From: VRUE01 sp035556755
GTDB lineage: Bacteria; Actinomycetota; Thermoleophilia; Solirubrobacterales; 70-9
Direction of reading: 5' to 3'
DNA: 32,946 nt
Assembly (NCBI GenBank): GCA_035556755.1
Contig: DATMEP010000092.1
Span: 1-32,946, forward strand
Shown here: in pieces, positions 31,627 through 32,946 of the stretch
Numbering within the stretch: position 1 is the first letter of the stretch
Layout of the letters: each line of letters opens with the position of its first letter
The notes under the pieces: model-generated
Seen by the model: only the letters and a program-made list of their open reading frames with translations
What the model was told of the DNA's origin: nothing
Database searches by the model: none
Position numbers and translations under genes: made by a program

Positions 31627-32376
31627 TCATGCGGCCTCCACGATCTGCGCGAATTCGTCCGGGTCGAGGCTGGCGCCGCCGACCAGCGCCCCGTCGATGT
31701 CGGGCTGAGCGAGCAGCTCGGCGGCGTTGCCGGGCTTGACCGAGCCGCCGTAGAGGATCCGCACCGCGTCGGCCACGGCGCCGCGCTCGCGCAGCACGTC
31801 GCGGATGAAGGCGATCGTCTCCTGGGCCTGCTCGGGGGTGGCGGTGCGGCCCGTCCCGATCGCCCAGATCGGCTCGTAGGCGATCACGACCTCGGCGATC
31901 CGGGTCGGCTCGACCGCGGCCAGGTCGGCCTGCAGCTGGCGCTCCAGCACGCCCTCGGTCTGGCCGCTGTCGCGCGCCTCCTCGCTCTCGCCGACGCAGA
32001 GGATCGGCTCGAGCCCGGCCTTCAGCGCAGCCGGCAGCTTGCGGGCCAGCGCCTCGTCGGTCTCACCGAACAGTTGGCGGCGCTCGGAGTGGCCGAGGAC
32101 GACCGCCTCGACGTCGAGCTCGACCAGCATCGGGGCCGAGACCTCGCCGGTGTAGGCGCCCGAGTCCTCCTCGTGCATGTTCTGAGCGGCGACTTTGACC
32201 GCAGTGCCGTAGCGCCGCTCGACCACCGCGCTGAGCGCCGTGAACGGCGGGCAGATGACGACGTCGTGCTGGGTCGCGGCGATGCGCGGCAGCAGCGCGT
32301 CGACGAAGGCCGCCGCCTCGGCAACGGTCTTGTGCATCTTCCAGTTGGCGGCGATGTAGGGGGTGCGCTCAGGCAT
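31627..32376 (-). CDS. tpiA: Triosephosphate isomerase
   Basis: The 249-residue TIM barrel interconverts dihydroxyacetone phosphate and glyceraldehyde 3-phosphate. The catalytic Lys is in ANWKMHK, His in VVLGHSERRQLFGE and Glu in AYEPIWAIGTGRTAT; the phosphate loop is ILYGGSVKPGNA and LVGGASL. The ATG at 32376 overlaps the pgk stop by 8 nt, so the two are translationally coupled. Confidence 0.98.
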   Translation of the reverse strand: MPERTPYIAANWKMHKTVAEAAAFVDALLPRIAATQHDVVICPPFTALSAVVERRYGTAVKVAAQNMHEEDSGAYTGEVSAPMLVELDVEAVVLGHSERRQLFGETDEALARKLPAALKAGLEPILCVGESEEARDSGQTEGVLERQLQADLAAVEPTRIAEVVIAYEPIWAIGTGRTATPEQAQETIAFIRDVLRERGAVADAVRILYGGSVKPGNAAELLAQPDIDGALVGGASLDPDEFAQIVEAA

Positions 32377-32946
32377 CTCGCAGGGCCTCCACGCCGGGCA
32401 GCTTCTTCCCCTCCAACAGCTCCAAGGACGCTCCTCCTCCGGTCGAAAGCCAGTCCACCTTCTCAGCCAGGCCGAACTCCTGCAGCGCGGCCACCGAGTC
32501 GCCGCCGCCGACGACGGTCGTGCCGGACGCATCCGCAACCGCCTCGGCGACCGCCCGGGTCCCAGCGGCGAACGGCTCCAGCTCGAAGGCACCCATCGGC
32601 CCGTTCCAGAGCACGGTGCCAGCCGCGCCGATCGCCTCGGCGTAGGCCCTGGCGCTGGCGGGGCCGATGTCGAGGCCCATCCAGCCGTCGGGCACGACGA
32701 CTCCCTCGCCCGCTTTGACCTCGGTCTCGGCGTCGAACTCGCGCCCCAACACCAGGTCGGTCGGCAGGTCCAGCTCGCAATCCGAGGACTCCGCCTTGCC
32801 CAGCGCTTCCGCCGCCAGCTCCACGCCCTCCTCCTCGACCAGCGAGTCGCCGGTCTCGATCCCCTGCGCACGGAAGAAGCTGAAGCACATCGCGCCGCCG
32901 ATCAGGATCCGGTCGGCGATCTCGAGGAAGCGGTCGATGACGCCGA
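32369..32946 (-). CDS. pgk: Phosphoglycerate kinase, C-terminal part (cut by window edge)
   Basis: The reading frame continues to the last base of the window (VIDRFLEIADRILIGGAMCFSFFRAQG) without a start, so about 190 C-terminal residues are present. Seen are the nucleotide-binding GPMGAFELEPFAAGT, GGGDSVAALQEFG and STGGGASLELLEGKKLPGVEAL, all signatures of the ATP lobe. It makes ATP and 3-phosphoglycerate in glycolysis. It is the first visible gene of the pgk-tpiA-gpmI-tgt unit. Confidence 0.97.
   Translation of the reverse strand, partial: GVIDRFLEIADRILIGGAMCFSFFRAQGIETGDSLVEEEGVELAAEALGKAESSDCELDLPTDLVLGREFDAETEVKAGEGVVVPDGWMGLDIGPASARAYAEAIGAAGTVLWNGPMGAFELEPFAAGTRAVAEAVADASGTTVVGGGDSVAALQEFGLAEKVDWLSTGGGASLELLEGKKLPGVEALRDA

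Overview
This 32.9 kb window is GC-rich chromosomal DNA with many GTG and some TTG starts, a Gram-positive-type SOS box (CGAAC-N4-GTTCG), a cyclic-di-AMP riboswitch in front of an RlpA-like gene, system I cytochrome c maturation genes, and a very large secreted Cys-rich repeat protein. Together these suggest a soil actinobacterium, most likely of the class Thermoleophilia (Solirubrobacterales-like). The placement is inference from gene content; no 16S rRNA or other decisive marker is present.

Layout. 0-2.8 kb: a cysteine-less AhpD-like protein and a convergent secreted protein, separated by two related long hairpins; then an RlpA-like protein under a c-di-AMP riboswitch, and RNase P RNA. 2.8-7.3 kb: a short-chain dehydrogenase, lexA with its SOS box, tRNA-Leu(GAG), a tightly overlapping four-gene operon (RibD/DHFR-fold reductase, two methyltransferases, dtd) and a DUF378 membrane protein. 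7.4-10.9 kb: a frameshifted alpha/beta hydrolase, a GNAT acetyltransferase, and an alkane-hydroxylation operon (alkB, rubredoxin, TetR) preceded by a candidate operator. 10.9-14.8 kb: secG, ccmF and ccmE, and a second dehydrogenase. 14.8-17.4 kb: a gene-poor accessory stretch with terminator-like hairpins, a tRNA-like gene with an enlarged anticodon loop, an IS1595-type transposase, and two small minus-strand genes next to strong RNA hairpins. 17.4-23.0 kb: a GT2 glycosyltransferase, the 978-residue secreted protein, a divergent winged-helix regulator whose 3' end runs antisense into tRNA-Gly(CCC), and a TlpA/CcmG-CcmH pair. 23.0-28.8 kb: argS coupled to a P-loop-like protein lacking the Walker A lysine, a metallophosphoesterase, a lipoprotein with a charged helix coupled to a Ser/Thr kinase, and a winged-helix/membrane fusion. 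28.8 kb to the end: a minus-strand operon pgk-tpiA-gpmI-tgt, with pgk cut by the window edge.

How the genes work together: pgk, tpiA and gpmI are consecutive lower-glycolysis steps. ccmE/ccmF and tlpA/ccmH are two separated halves of one heme-attachment pathway. alkB and rubredoxin form a hydroxylase with its electron carrier, probably controlled by the TetR protein. Many genes overlap by 4 nt and are likely translationally coupled. Seven starts without a Shine-Dalgarno sequence have a -10-like hexamer only 6-8 nt upstream, which suggests frequent leaderless mRNAs. The most unusual signals are the paired covarying 3' hairpins at 591-880 and the accessory stretch at 15.5-17.4 kb.
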